Shown: positions 28,801 through 36,909 of the stretch, one piece after another
Layout of the letters: the number at the start of each line of letters is the position of its first letter
Position numbering within the stretch: position 1 is the first letter of the stretch
NCBI RefSeq assembly: GCF_000701685.1
Contig: NZ_JNJO01000008.1
Location: 44,664 to 108,663, forward strand
Length of the DNA stretch: 64,000 nt
Source of the DNA: Gemella sanguinis ATCC 700632
Lineage (GTDB): Bacteria > Bacillota > Bacilli > Staphylococcales > Gemellaceae
Reading direction: 5' to 3'
The notes under the pieces: generated by a model
Seen by the model: the letters and a program-made list of their open reading frames with translations, nothing else
Database searches by the model: none
Told to the model about the DNA's origin: nothing
Position numbers and translations under genes: made by a program

Positions 28801-29906
28801 AAAGCTTCACCGTTTGCATCAGTAGTTACTGATTTAACTGTTTCATTAGTTGATGTACGAATAACATCAAAACTTGCTCCAGCTAAAGCTGTATTAGTTT
28901 CACTATCTACTTTTTTAATTTTAACAGAGTAGTTAAAACCTTCTGCTTCACCACCGGCATTTTGGTAAACGAATGGGTTACTCTTAGTTTCAGTAACTTT
29001 ATCTGCTTTAAGAGTTACATTATTAAGGAATTGTTGTCCATTTTTAGGTGTTTTATCAATTTTTACTTTATAGTAAATAGAATAACCTTCATTAGCAGCA
29101 ACATTTCCTAAGTTAACTTGGAAACTCTTTTGACTAGCATCAAAGTTAACAGGAACACTAACTACAGTAGCATTTGTTAATCCTAATTTGTGGTTACTGC
29201 TTACAGCCCAAGTTCCTTTTTTAACAACGAATGAATCTTTTACATAGCTCATTCCATCAGTGCTAAGTTTATCAAGGACGATTGCATTAGTTAGAGGTTT
29301 ATTTTCAGCGTTAACTCGAACTTCATAATCACGAGTAATTCCTCCATCAGCTAATTTTTGTGTATTCCAGCTAACTTTGTCCAATACTTTATCAGATTTA
29401 CCTGGATCAACAACAAAATTAACCTCTCCAACTGGTATATTTTTGTTGTTTACACTAATATTAATAGGTACTTTACTAGGTGATGCAGTATCAGGACTTA
29501 CTCTTACATTGAAGAATAGACTACCTTTAATATCAGATTTTTTTGTTACGTAATCTGTATATGTAAGAGTTATTGTTTTTGTTGCAGCATTAAGAACAGC
29601 TTTTGCTACAACTTTTTGGTCAGAACTCATTACATTAAAGCTTGTATCAGAGACAAACTTAAGATTTTTTGGTAAAGATATAATAGCTTGACCACCTGTT
29701 TTTGCAGTATTAGGAACAGAAAAATTCATGTTAACATTTATATCTGTATACTGGTCAACAGGATTTTTTGTAGGTGTAATAGATTGACCTGTAATATTAA
29801 TGGCCCCAGTTGCACCTAAAGCAGATGTAGAGTTCAGCTTAGCTGAGCTAAACATACTGATGATGACCAATGTCATTGCTAGAAATAGTTTAATATATTT
29901 TTTCAT
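25884..29906 (-). CDS. LPXTG-anchored adhesin with eight FctA-type isopeptide repeats
   Basis: This 1340-residue wall-anchored surface protein has a signal peptide (about 1-33), then two adhesin-type beta domains (about 34-320) similar to collagen/fibrinogen-binding MSCRAMM heads. A SpaA/Cna-B domain with VKIKKVDSETNTALAGASFD and LVETKAPEGYQL (about 325-415) follows, then eight tandem repeats of about 109 residues (about 425-1300). The sorting signal is LPRTG at 1308-1312, with a hydrophobic helix and a basic tail (RRKQK). Each repeat keeps a Lys in LDKxLSGR, a Glu in YTVKEV and an Asn in FNNxF, the triad that forms Lys-Asn isopeptide bonds in streptococcal pilin FctA/Spy0128 domains. The repeats would form a stiff stalk presenting the head. 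AAGGAG precedes the ATG. The ligand is unknown. Confidence 0.92.
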   Translation of the reverse strand: MKKYIKLFLAMTLVIISMFSSAKLNSTSALGATGAINITGQSITPTKNPVDQYTDINVNMNFSVPNTAKTGGQAIISLPKNLKFVSDTSFNVMSSDQKVVAKAVLNAATKTITLTYTDYVTKKSDIKGSLFFNVRVSPDTASPSKVPINISVNNKNIPVGEVNFVVDPGKSDKVLDKVSWNTQKLADGGITRDYEVRVNAENKPLTNAIVLDKLSTDGMSYVKDSFVVKKGTWAVSSNHKLGLTNATVVSVPVNFDASQKSFQVNLGNVAANEGYSIYYKVKIDKTPKNGQQFLNNVTLKADKVTETKSNPFVYQNAGGEAEGFNYSVKIKKVDSETNTALAGASFDVIRTSTNETVKSVTTDANGEALIDGLLNTEYKLVETKAPEGYQLNKEAIAVKPTDFNTSKVALKTISNKKIPKEPTPTNATIEFDKQLSGRDLVDGEFSFELYEGSNKIQTVSNKNGKITFDAISYKEVGEHTYTVKEVKGDNSTIAYDSSTKQVTVKVTKDGDKLKSEVVYPDGNTFNNKFTPNAANATIELDKALSGRDLVDGEFSFELYEGSNKLQTTTNKNGKISFDSISYKEVGEHTYTVKEVKGNDSTITYDSSEKQVTVKVTKDGDNLKTEVVYPESKTFNNTFTPKETSATIELDKQLSGRDLVDGEFSFELYEGSNKLQTTTNKNGKISFDSISYKEVGEHTYTVKEVKGDNNTIAYDESEKQVTVKVTKDGNELKSEVVYPESKTFNNTFTPKETSATIELDKALSGRDLVDGEFSFELYEGSNKLQTTTNKNGKVAFDSISYKEVGEHTYTIKEVKGEDSTIAYDSTAKEVTVKVTRDGDNLKTEVVYPESKTFNNTFTPNAANATIELDKALSGRDLVNGEFKFILKDDKGNQVGSEATNQNGKVTFPSIKFEKEGTYNYTVKEVKGDNSTINYDSSEKHVTINVTKDGNNLKAEVIYPDGKTFNNTFTPNATNASIELDKKLDGRDLVDGEFSFDLYEGSNKLQTVTNKNGKVAFDSISYKEVGEHTYTIKEVKGDNSTITYDESEKHVTVKVTRDGDNLKTEVVYPESKTFNNKFTPNEAKATIELEKQLTGRNLADGEFNFDLYEGSNKLQTTTNKNGKVTFESISYKEVGEHTYTVKEVKGTDSTIAYDESEKHVTVKVTRDGDNLKTEVVYPESKVFHNLFTPNATSAEFSLKKNLSGRDLKDGEFTFTLFDSEGKAVKTVSNDANGNILFNGLIFSKEGRYTYKVVENKNNVEGITYDETARTVTIDVKLDKERGVLTSVVELPENKVFNNSYKPTTPPKGILPRTGIGALSSSIAGLGILSLVGLAIRRKQKMN
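26010..28640 (-). repeat. Eight tandem ~327-bp repeats inside the adhesin gene
   Basis: Eight in-frame units of about 109 codons encode isopeptide-type domains. Units 1-4, 6 and 7 are close to each other. Unit 5 has a different middle (FILKDDKGNQVGSEATNQ) and unit 8, next to the anchor, is the most divergent. High nucleotide similarity would allow repeat-number change by recombination, and could also cause assembly collapse. Confidence 0.85.
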
Positions 29907-30418
29907 AATATAAATAGGCTCCTTTTCATTATTATATCGTGTTTATACTAGCATTTAAAACACAATTGAAAATATTTTACCATGATTAACATAATCTATC
30001 AAAAAAATTGCTCATAGATCACATAAATTTTTACCATATTTATGTAAAAATTTATCAGATTATATTTAATAGGATTTGACTATAATTTCTTATAAGAAAA
30101 AAATTAGATATTACTTTGATAATAGGGCGTTCGTGTCTTTTGAAATCATTTTCTGAAAAATAATTGAAATATAAATCTAAAATGAACTTTATATTTTATA
30201 ATAATATAATAAATTTAGAAAAAATACATATTTAAAGTTTATTTTAAGTATATAATATTTGTTTATTTAATTATTTTAATATTTTATAACTAATTATCTT
30301 CAAAAATCTTGATAAAACTATATTTTTCTTAGGTTATTTATGATATAATATGCATATTGACAAAATTTAGAAAGGAAACGGGATTAACGTAGGGTTAGTC
30401 TGTGATAGGGCAAATTAC
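29907..30418. other. AT-rich divergent intergenic region
   Basis: This 512-bp region lies between the leftward adhesin gene and the rightward exporter genes. It contains a TATAAT facing left close to the adhesin start and a TATAAT facing right near 30343, upstream of the exporter. Otherwise it is nearly pure A/T with no ORF or strong hairpin seen. Confidence 0.6.
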
Positions 30419-31189
30419 ATGAATGAAAAATTGTTGATGAAAACTGCTTTATTAGCGGGAAAAATTCTTATGGAAAATGGTGCAGAAGTGTACCGTACAG
30501 AAGACACCATGGAACGTATTATTAGAAAAGGTGTTGGACAAGTAAGGACTGATATTTTTTATACCCATGTAACATTAACAGGGCTATTTGTCCGTATTGA
30601 AGATTATGGAACAGACTTTTATCGAGTAGAAAATAGAACATATAATTTAACAAAAACAACTGCTGTAAATACCTTATCTAGGGCATATACTTCAGGACAA
30701 ATTAGTCTAGAAGATATGTATGATGCATTAAAAAGAATTCATACTTCAAAAAGTAAAGTTCCGGATTGGTTTAAAATCTTATGTGCCGGAATACTTAGTG
30801 GAGGTATCGTATTAATATTCGAGGGAAGTTACTGGGATGTTATACCAGGAAGTATTGCTGGTGCAGTAGCTTTTTATATTTATTTAGTAGCTATTACATA
30901 TTTAAAGGCACCATTTATTTCAGAGTATATTAGTACCTTTGTAGGTGGTGTAGCAGGGTATTTAGGTTTTGCATTATTAAATGGTCAATCGCTAAGATTA
31001 GCAATGATTGGTGCGGTAGTACCTTTAGTACCAGGGATAACTATTACTAACTCTATGCGTGATATTATAGCAAGGCAATATATATCAGGTGTTATTAGGT
31101 TTATAGAAACTTTCTGTGTGGCCTTTGCGCTTGGAGCAGGGATAGTAACTGTTTATTATTTAGTTAGATTATTTGGAGGTGTAGTATAA
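30419..31189 (+). CDS. Threonine/serine exporter, large subunit-like (YjjP/ThrE_1)
   Basis: This 256-residue membrane protein has a cytosolic N-terminal domain (about 1-115) with the family motif AGKILMENGAEVYRTEDTM and RTDIFYTHVTLTG. Five hydrophobic segments follow, including AMIGAVVPLVPGITITNSMRD, the pore-like signature of the ThrE/YjjP family. In Corynebacterium ThrE exports threonine and serine as a single chain; here the two halves are separate genes, as in E. coli yjjP-yjjB. Substrate is inferred. The partner starts 2 bp after the stop. The RBS is weak (AGGG, 8 bp upstream). Confidence 0.8.
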   Translation: MNEKLLMKTALLAGKILMENGAEVYRTEDTMERIIRKGVGQVRTDIFYTHVTLTGLFVRIEDYGTDFYRVENRTYNLTKTTAVNTLSRAYTSGQISLEDMYDALKRIHTSKSKVPDWFKILCAGILSGGIVLIFEGSYWDVIPGSIAGAVAFYIYLVAITYLKAPFISEYISTFVGGVAGYLGFALLNGQSLRLAMIGAVVPLVPGITITNSMRDIIARQYISGVIRFIETFCVAFALGAGIVTVYYLVRLFGGVV

Positions 31190-31191
31190 TT

Positions 31192-31665
31192 ATGGCAATA
31201 TTAAGTCATTTACTTTTATTATTATATCACTTCGTATTTAGTTTTATTTCATCAGTATCGTTTGCCGTAATATGTGATGTACCTAGAAAAAGCTTGGTTA
31301 CTGGAGGAATTATTGGAGCAATAGGTTGGTGTGGATACTGGGAAATGTGGAGCCATGGGCAAAGCGTCTTTATGTCGAGTTTAGTATGTTCACTTTTACT
31401 AGCTAATACGAGTCAAATTTGTGCTATTAAATTTAAAAACCCACTAACAGTATACTTCGTACCTGGACTTGTTCCGGTAGTTCCTGGGGTTACTATTTAC
31501 GATGCATTTAGAACATTATTATTAGATGAATATTCAAATTCTGCAAGAATTTTCTTAAATAGTTTTTATGGTGCAATAGGTTTAGCAGTAGGAATTATTA
31601 TTGCAGACTCAATCTTTAGAGTAATAGTAGGACCTATGTTACAAAAACGTTCACAAAGATTGTAA
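31192..31665 (+). CDS. Threonine/serine exporter, small subunit-like (YjjB/ThrE_2)
   Basis: This 157-residue protein with about four to five hydrophobic segments begins with a helix, then GGIIGAIGWCGYWEM and the signature VYFVPGLVPVVPGVTIYDAF, which matches the PGxxPLVPG-type motif of the upstream partner. It corresponds to the C-terminal half of ThrE. The gene starts 2 bp after the YjjP-like gene, so the two are co-translated and probably form one exporter. Substrate is inferred from the family only. The Mn riboswitch unit follows. Confidence 0.8.
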   Translation: MAILSHLLLLLYHFVFSFISSVSFAVICDVPRKSLVTGGIIGAIGWCGYWEMWSHGQSVFMSSLVCSLLLANTSQICAIKFKNPLTVYFVPGLVPVVPGVTIYDAFRTLLLDEYSNSARIFLNSFYGAIGLAVGIIIADSIFRVIVGPMLQKRSQRL

Positions 31666-31710
31666 AAAAACGTATTATTTTAAAATTAAGAAAAAATAGA
31701 TAAATTCTTC

Positions 31711-31739
31711 TTGCAAAAGTGAAAATACTATGTTATAGT
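31711..31739 (+). promoter_or_regulatory. Promoter of the Mn2+-riboswitch/P-type ATPase unit
   Basis: TTGCAA (31711-31716), 17 bp, TATAGT (31734-31739). It is placed directly before the riboswitch. Confidence 0.8.
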
Positions 31740-31747
31740 ATTATCAA

Positions 31748-31836
31748 CACAAGGGATTAGCTTACGAATAAACGTTATAGTATCGTCAGTACGAAAGAAT
31801 ATTTTCCGGTACTATATTAAAAAGCGAGACTTGGTT
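31748..31836 (+). promoter_or_regulatory. yybP-ykoY (Mn2+) riboswitch aptamer
   Basis: The conserved blocks of the yybP-ykoY family appear in order: AAGGGATTAGC near the 5' end, TATCGTCAGTACG in the first loop, TTTCCGGTACTATA in the partner loop and AAGCGAGACTTGG closing the basal helix. TATAGTATCG pairs with CGGTACTATA. Members of this family bind Mn2+ and turn on manganese-export genes. The 3' block is shared with the following terminator stem, giving mutually exclusive folds. It controls the P-type ATPase at 31926. Confidence 0.85.
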
Positions 31837-31861
31837 GCTACGCAACCGGTCTCGCTTTTTT
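31820..31861 (+). terminator. Riboswitch expression-platform terminator
   Basis: AAAGCGAGAC pairs with GTCTCGCTTT, with an inner GGTTGC / GCAACC stem, followed by TTT. Its left arm is the conserved 3' block of the aptamer, so metal binding should prevent termination. Confidence 0.9.
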
Positions 31862-31925
31862 GCATTTGAAGGAGTAGTAACTAGGTACATACTCTGTGAA
31901 ATTTATAAAAAAGGAATGTATAGAG

Positions 31926-34532
31926 ATGAAATATTTTTATCAAAAAGAAAGTAAAGAAATCTTAGATGAATTAAATACAACTACTTCTGGTTTAAACAGT
32001 AAAGAAGTTGAAAAACGTCAAGAAAAGCATGGATTAAATGTGCTGCCTGAAGCGCCACGTCCAAGTGGGTTTCAAATATTTTTAAATCAATTTAAAGATT
32101 TAATAGTATTAATATTAATTGCAGCGGCAGTTATTTCAGGAGTAACAGGAGATGCAGAGTCATCAATAGTTATTGTAGTAGTGTTAATCATTAATGCAAT
32201 TTTAGGAACTACCCAGACATTAAATGCTCAGCGTTCAGTAGATAGCTTAAAACAACTATCAGTACCAAAAGTTAAAGTCATTCGTGATGGTGTAAAACAA
32301 GAGATTGATTCGCACCACTTAACTATTGGTGATATTGTTGAATTTGAAGCTGGTGATATGATAGTGGCTGATGCACGTATTATTGAAGCAAGTTCACTAC
32401 AGGTGCAGGAATCAGCGCTAACTGGTGAGAGTCATGCAGTAGATAAAAATACTGATGTAGTTGAAGGTGAAGTTGTAGTAGGAGACCAAACAAACATGGT
32501 TTTCACAGGTTCACAAGTTACATATGGTAAAGGACAGGCAGTAGTTACAAGTATTGGTGTTGATACAGAAATTGGTAAGATTTCAGAGTTATTAAACAAT
32601 GCTTCAAGTGGAAAATCTCCATTGCAAAAATCTATAGATCAGTTTTCAAAAAATTTATCTGTAGGAATAATAATTTTATGTATTGTAGTATTTGGATTAA
32701 CTTACATGAGTTCACATGATTTTGGTGGAGCTGCAATGTTTGCTATAGCATTAGCAGTTGCTGCAGTACCAGAAGCTCTAGCTTCAATTATTACAATAGT
32801 TGAATCACTAGGTTCTCAAACACTAGCTAAAGAAAATGCAATAATGAAAGATATTAATGCTGTAGAAACTCTAGGTTCAGTATCTATCATTGCGTCAGAC
32901 AAAACAGGTACATTAACTCAAAACAAAATGACTGTTGAAAATGTCTATATTAATGGTAAATTGCTAAATCCAGCGGATATAAATCTAGAAGATAAAGCAG
33001 GTAAACTTATTATAGATACAATGGTTCTTACTAATGATTCATTTATAAATGGTGATCAAAAAGTAGGGGATCCAACAGAGTTAGCACTTGTAGAATTAGG
33101 TAGAAAATATAGTATAATTGAACAAGATCTTCGAGAAAAATACCCTCGTATATCAGAATTACCATTCGACTCAGTTCGTAAATTCATGTCAACATTACAA
33201 ATTATTGATAATGAGAAATTAATGTTAACAAAAGGCGCAACAGATGAACTGCTTAAAAAATGTAGTTCAATTCTAATAGATGGTCAAGTTCGTGATATTA
33301 CAGAAGAAGATAAAAAACAAATTTTAGAACAAAATAATAACTTTGCTGAAGAAGGATTACGTGTTTTAGGTTATGCATTCAAAAAAGATGCAAGTGATGA
33401 GTTAACATTTGATGATGAAAATAACTTAACATTCGTGGGATTAACTTCAATGATTGACCCACCTCGTGAAGAATCAAAAGAGGCTGTAGAAAAAGCTATT
33501 AGAGCAGGTATTAAACCAATTATGATTACTGGGGACCACGCTGTTACAGCTCGCTCAATCGCACGTAAAATTGGAATTTTCCAAGATGGTGATATGGTTG
33601 TTGATGGTTTAACATTAGAAAATATGACAGATGAAGAATTAGCACGTGATTTAGAAAAAATATCAGTATATGCACGTGTTGCACCAGAGCATAAAATACG
33701 TATAGTTAATGCATGGCAAGCAAAAGGAAAAGTAGTTGGTATGAGTGGTGATGGAGTAAATGACGCTCCAGCATTGAAACAAGCAGATATTGGTATTGCG
33801 ATGGGAATAACAGGTTCAGAAGTTTCCAAAGATGCAGCTGATATGATTCTTACAGATGATAACTTTGCGACAATTGTAAAAGCTGTAACAGTAGGAAGAA
33901 ATATCTTTACAAATATTAAAAATGCTATTAAATACTTATTAACTGGTAATACAGGAGCAATTTTTGTTGTTATAGCAACAACTTTATTAGCGTTCTTCGA
34001 TAGTAAATTTGTAGTTCCATTTGCTGCAATTCAGTTACTATTTATTAACTTAGTTACAGACTCGCTACCAGCAATAGCTATCGGTACTGAAAAAGGAACA
34101 GATGATGTTCTTAAACAAAAACCAAGAGATCCAAATGAGCCAATCTTAACTCGTGCAACATTCACATCAGTGTTGATTGAAGCTGCTTTAATTGCGGTTG
34201 CAGTATTTGTTGGATACTATATTGGTATTGAAACAGGAGAAGGTTATGCTACTACATTTGCATTCCTAACTTTATGCTTGGCTAGATTATTTAATGGATT
34301 TAGTTGCAGAAGTGATCAACCTTTAACTAAGATTGGATTATTTTCTAACAAAAATACAGTATATGCATTCCTGATTGGAATAACATTAGTAGGTATTATA
34401 GTATTTATACCTGCTGTAGGAAGTATATTTAAAGTTATGAGCTTAAATATTACTCAAGTATTAACAATAATTGGATTAGCTATTGCACCAACAATAGTGA
34501 CTCAAATTATTAAAATGATCAAAAGCAGATAA
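31926..34532 (+). CDS. P-type cation ATPase (P2-type, probable Mn2+/Ca2+ exporter)
   Basis: This 868-residue P-type ATPase has the actuator motif LTGESHAVDK, the phosphorylation site SDKTGTLTQNKM, the hinge MSGDGVNDAPALKQ and about ten hydrophobic segments. The TM4 ion-site region reads VAAVPEALASI. This is the P2A architecture of Ca2+/Mn2+ pumps such as Lactococcus YoaB and pneumococcal MgtA, both reported behind yybP-ykoY leaders. With the same riboswitch here, export of excess Mn2+ is the likely role. ATG 31926 is chosen (AAGGA 10 bp upstream, normal family N-terminus); the frame extends to GTG 31896. Confidence 0.88.
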   Translation: MKYFYQKESKEILDELNTTTSGLNSKEVEKRQEKHGLNVLPEAPRPSGFQIFLNQFKDLIVLILIAAAVISGVTGDAESSIVIVVVLIINAILGTTQTLNAQRSVDSLKQLSVPKVKVIRDGVKQEIDSHHLTIGDIVEFEAGDMIVADARIIEASSLQVQESALTGESHAVDKNTDVVEGEVVVGDQTNMVFTGSQVTYGKGQAVVTSIGVDTEIGKISELLNNASSGKSPLQKSIDQFSKNLSVGIIILCIVVFGLTYMSSHDFGGAAMFAIALAVAAVPEALASIITIVESLGSQTLAKENAIMKDINAVETLGSVSIIASDKTGTLTQNKMTVENVYINGKLLNPADINLEDKAGKLIIDTMVLTNDSFINGDQKVGDPTELALVELGRKYSIIEQDLREKYPRISELPFDSVRKFMSTLQIIDNEKLMLTKGATDELLKKCSSILIDGQVRDITEEDKKQILEQNNNFAEEGLRVLGYAFKKDASDELTFDDENNLTFVGLTSMIDPPREESKEAVEKAIRAGIKPIMITGDHAVTARSIARKIGIFQDGDMVVDGLTLENMTDEELARDLEKISVYARVAPEHKIRIVNAWQAKGKVVGMSGDGVNDAPALKQADIGIAMGITGSEVSKDAADMILTDDNFATIVKAVTVGRNIFTNIKNAIKYLLTGNTGAIFVVIATTLLAFFDSKFVVPFAAIQLLFINLVTDSLPAIAIGTEKGTDDVLKQKPRDPNEPILTRATFTSVLIEAALIAVAVFVGYYIGIETGEGYATTFAFLTLCLARLFNGFSCRSDQPLTKIGLFSNKNTVYAFLIGITLVGIIVFIPAVGSIFKVMSLNITQVLTIIGLAIAPTIVTQIIKMIKSR

Positions 34533-34539
34533 TAAAAGA

Positions 34540-34573
34540 TTAAAGGAGTTAGTGAAAACTAGCTCCTTTAATA
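34540..34573 (+). terminator. Terminator-like hairpin after the P-type ATPase
   Basis: ATTAAAGGAG(T)TAG pairs with CTAGCTCCTTTAAT across a 6-base loop; the downstream U-tract is weak. Confidence 0.6.
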
Positions 34574-34631
34574 TATGAAATATTATTTTACTATGGTATA
34601 ATTAATTTAGAAAAATTTAAGGAGGTACTAT

Positions 34632-35474
34632 ATGGTTACTGAAGAAATGATTAGTAAAGCAATAGAAAAGGTAAAGGGAGATACGATTACTGATAAACAT
34701 ATTAAAATTACAGTTGTCGGTGAAGATCCTACATTATCAATATTTGATAGTAAATTTGGAGGTATTCCATATTTACCTCAAGATGCAAAAGTTCCAGTAG
34801 ATAGTGAAGGGGTGCAGTTAGGATTACTTGCACAGATTAATTGTAGTGATTTACCAGAAAATGATTTATACCCAAAAACTGGATTAGTACAATTTTGGAT
34901 TGGGCGTGATGATCTTATGGGATTAGATGAAGAAGAAGGAAGTAAAGTTATTTATTATCCAGAGTTAGATAGAATGGTAACAGAAATGGATGTATTAGAA
35001 AAGTATAAACTTTTTGATGAAGATGATCGAGATGAATACTCTCCGTTTGAACCTGCAAATAATACATTAAAAATAGCATTTGAAGAGAAACCAGTATCAA
35101 TAACAGCTGTAGATTATAGATTTGAGGAGATATTCTGTAATGCAATAAATGAACTATATCCAGAAGCAAATGTAACTGATATGTGGACTGATATAGATGA
35201 TTTTTCATTAGATAAAGTATTTAATGAGTTTTCAAATGAAGGACATTCAATAGGTGGATATCCACTATTTATACAAGAAGATCCGAGACAGTACGATGAG
35301 GAAAAAGAAGAATACAATGTTATGCTATTACAGGTAGATAGTGAATTTGTTGAAGGTGAGCGTAGATATTTAATTATTTGGGGGGATTGTGGTATTGCAA
35401 ACTTCTTTATAAGAGAAAAAGATTTAAAAGCACAAGATTTCTCTAATATATTATACAATTGGGATTGTAGCTAA
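34632..35474 (+). CDS. YwqG-family protein (DUF1963)
   Basis: This 280-residue cytosolic protein matches the YwqG/DUF1963 family. It has FGGIPYLPQDAKVPVDSEG, the strand-turn LGLLAQINCSDLP, GLVQFWIGRDDLMG, and near the C-terminus SIGGYPLFIQEDPR and IIWGDCGIANFFI. The last is the motif of this family's closing beta strands. No enzymatic activity is established for the family, and residues here suggest no catalytic site. AAGGAGG is 7 bp upstream of the ATG, and a TGGTATAAT box lies about 35 bp further up. It is a single-gene unit ended by a terminator. Confidence 0.8.
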   Translation: MVTEEMISKAIEKVKGDTITDKHIKITVVGEDPTLSIFDSKFGGIPYLPQDAKVPVDSEGVQLGLLAQINCSDLPENDLYPKTGLVQFWIGRDDLMGLDEEEGSKVIYYPELDRMVTEMDVLEKYKLFDEDDRDEYSPFEPANNTLKIAFEEKPVSITAVDYRFEEIFCNAINELYPEANVTDMWTDIDDFSLDKVFNEFSNEGHSIGGYPLFIQEDPRQYDEEKEEYNVMLLQVDSEFVEGERRYLIIWGDCGIANFFIREKDLKAQDFSNILYNWDCS

Positions 35475-35485
35475 GATTATTACTT

Positions 35486-35521
35486 TAACCACATATGTAC
35501 TAAGCGTATGTGGTTATTTTT
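35486..35521 (+). terminator. Terminator after the ywqG-like gene
   Basis: AACCACATATG pairs with CGTATGTGGTT and is followed by ATTTTT. Confidence 0.85.
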
Positions 35522-35716
35522 GCATATAGGTTAGTTTTAATTCTCTTTAGAAAGTTCGTAAAAAACAATTGTTCTCCTCAGAGAAAAATTCGTTTTTTAG
35601 ATGTAAAGTGAATAATAATAAGGTGTATGCTGTATTTTAAGTGTTATATCCGTACCATAGGATGCTTCCACCTGATATAGACTTTAAAAAACATATATTA
35701 TTTTCCGAAAAAACTA

Positions 35717-35745
35717 TTGACATAAAATTAAAATCTTGTTATACT
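35717..35745 (+). promoter_or_regulatory. Promoter of the T-box-controlled unit
   Basis: TTGACA (35717-35722), 17 bp, TATACT (35740-35745); predicted start about 35752. Confidence 0.85.
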
Positions 35746-35756
35746 AATTTCAAGTT

Positions 35757-36041
35757 AATGATTCACACGTTGAAAAGATAAGTAAAAGTGAAAGATTGTA
35801 AAGAGAGTCTCGGGTGGTGAAAAGAGATCAATACGGAAACTTTGAAAATGGTCTTTGAGTGGTAGTGGTCGAATAATTAGACCTCTACGGGAGAGCCCGT
35901 TAAAGCTCAGGGTATAACATCATAATTATTTGGTGCGTACTTTTTGAGTTGATATTTGTGAGAATATCATAAAGTAAGGTGGTAACACGTAGATTATTAG
36001 ACGTCCTTGCAGGAGCATAAGCTTCTGTGAGGACTTTTTTT
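35757..36041 (+). promoter_or_regulatory. T-box leader, probable methionine specifier
   Basis: Canonical T-box features are present in order: AGAGAGTCTCGGGTGGTGA at the stem I base, then GAAAATGGTCTTTGAGTGG in the specifier-loop context, where ATG (35848-35850) is the likely specifier. The 14-base T-box core AAGTAAGGTGGTAACACG (35972-35989) and the terminator follow. Uncharged tRNA-Met would pair with the specifier and with the T-box bulge and prevent termination. The specifier assignment rests on its position relative to GAA...TTTGAG and agrees with the MetE-like gene downstream. Confidence 0.85.
36003..36041 (+). terminator. T-box terminator
   Basis: GTCCTTGCAGGAGC pairs with GCTTCTGTGAGGAC (small mismatches) across ATAA, followed by TTTTTTT. 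Confidence 0.9.
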
Positions 36042-36104
36042 ATTTCTCAAAATAATCAAGAGAATAATTAACTTTAAAAATTAACATAACTGGAGGACAA
36101 CAAA

Positions 36105-36845
36105 ATGTCAGAATTACTAAATATTTACAAAACTTTAAAATCAAAAAAATGGGTAAACTTAAGTCATAAGATCGATGAAAACTCACCAAAATTCCCAGCT
36201 TTACCAGCTTTAGAAAAAGAAAATGTATTTACACTAAAAGATGGATTTTACGTTCAAAAATTTTCAGTAGTTGGTCAATATGGAACACATATTGATGCTC
36301 CAATTCACTTTGTAGAAGGTGGTAGATGGCTTGATGAAATTGAACTAAAAGATTTATTACTACCTCTTTATGTAATAGATAAAAGCGCTGAAGTTACAGA
36401 AAATAATGACTATGTTATTACAAAACAAGATATTCTTGATTTTGAAGCAGAACATGGTGAAATTTTACCAGAATCATTTGTAGCTTTTAGAAGTGACTGG
36501 TCAAAACGTTGGCCAAGTTATGATGAAATAAGAAATCTTGATGAGAATGATGTACAACACACACCAGGTTGGGGAAGAGATGCATTAGAATTCTTAATTA
36601 AAGAAAGAAATGTTAAAGCAGTAGGACATGAAACATTAGATACAGACTCAGGTGTATCTGCAGCAGCAGAAGGTTTAATTCAAGAGTATTACTTATTAGA
36701 ACAAGATATTTATCAAGTAGAAGTTTTAGCTAACTTAGATCAAGTTCCAGCAACAGGAGCTTTAATATCAGTAGCGTATCCTAACTGGACAGAAGCAACT
36801 GGGTCACCTGTAAGAGTAGTAGCTATTTTGCCAGAAGATGAATAA
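36105..36845 (+). CDS. Cyclase-family (kynurenine-formamidase-like) metal-dependent hydrolase
   Basis: This 246-residue protein belongs to the cyclase family, metal-dependent amidohydrolases that include kynurenine formamidase and polyketide cyclases. The key motif is GTHIDAPIHFVEGGRWLDEI, which holds the His and Asp ligands. A further His/Glu site is expected around VKAVGHETLDTDSG. The protein is cytosolic and the substrate is unknown. It is the first gene behind the Met T-box and is followed 64 bp later by a MetE-like gene. A role in methionine or methionine-derivative salvage is therefore suggested by context only. RBS GGAGG, ATG 36105. Confidence 0.8.
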   Translation: MSELLNIYKTLKSKKWVNLSHKIDENSPKFPALPALEKENVFTLKDGFYVQKFSVVGQYGTHIDAPIHFVEGGRWLDEIELKDLLLPLYVIDKSAEVTENNDYVITKQDILDFEAEHGEILPESFVAFRSDWSKRWPSYDEIRNLDENDVQHTPGWGRDALEFLIKERNVKAVGHETLDTDSGVSAAAEGLIQEYYLLEQDIYQVEVLANLDQVPATGALISVAYPNWTEATGSPVRVVAILPEDE

Positions 36846-36909
36846 AAAATTTATTAATAATTAAACAGAAGTCAAAATAAAAAAGAGAAAACAAAAGGAG
36901 AACAAAATT

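Noticed and set aside
28609..28932. Forward frames antisense to the adhesin gene
   Set aside because: They are frame shadows of the repetitive reverse-strand gene; similar ones recur at the same place in other repeat units (26361, 27750).
31666..31925. T-box leader ahead of the P-type ATPase
   Set aside because: No T-box core sequence is present; the conserved blocks are those of the yybP-ykoY family.
35757..36041. SAM (S-box) riboswitch ahead of the MetE-like gene
   Set aside because: Expected from Bacillus yxjG/yxjH, but the S-box core is absent, while the T-box core GGTGGTAACACG and stem I motifs are present.
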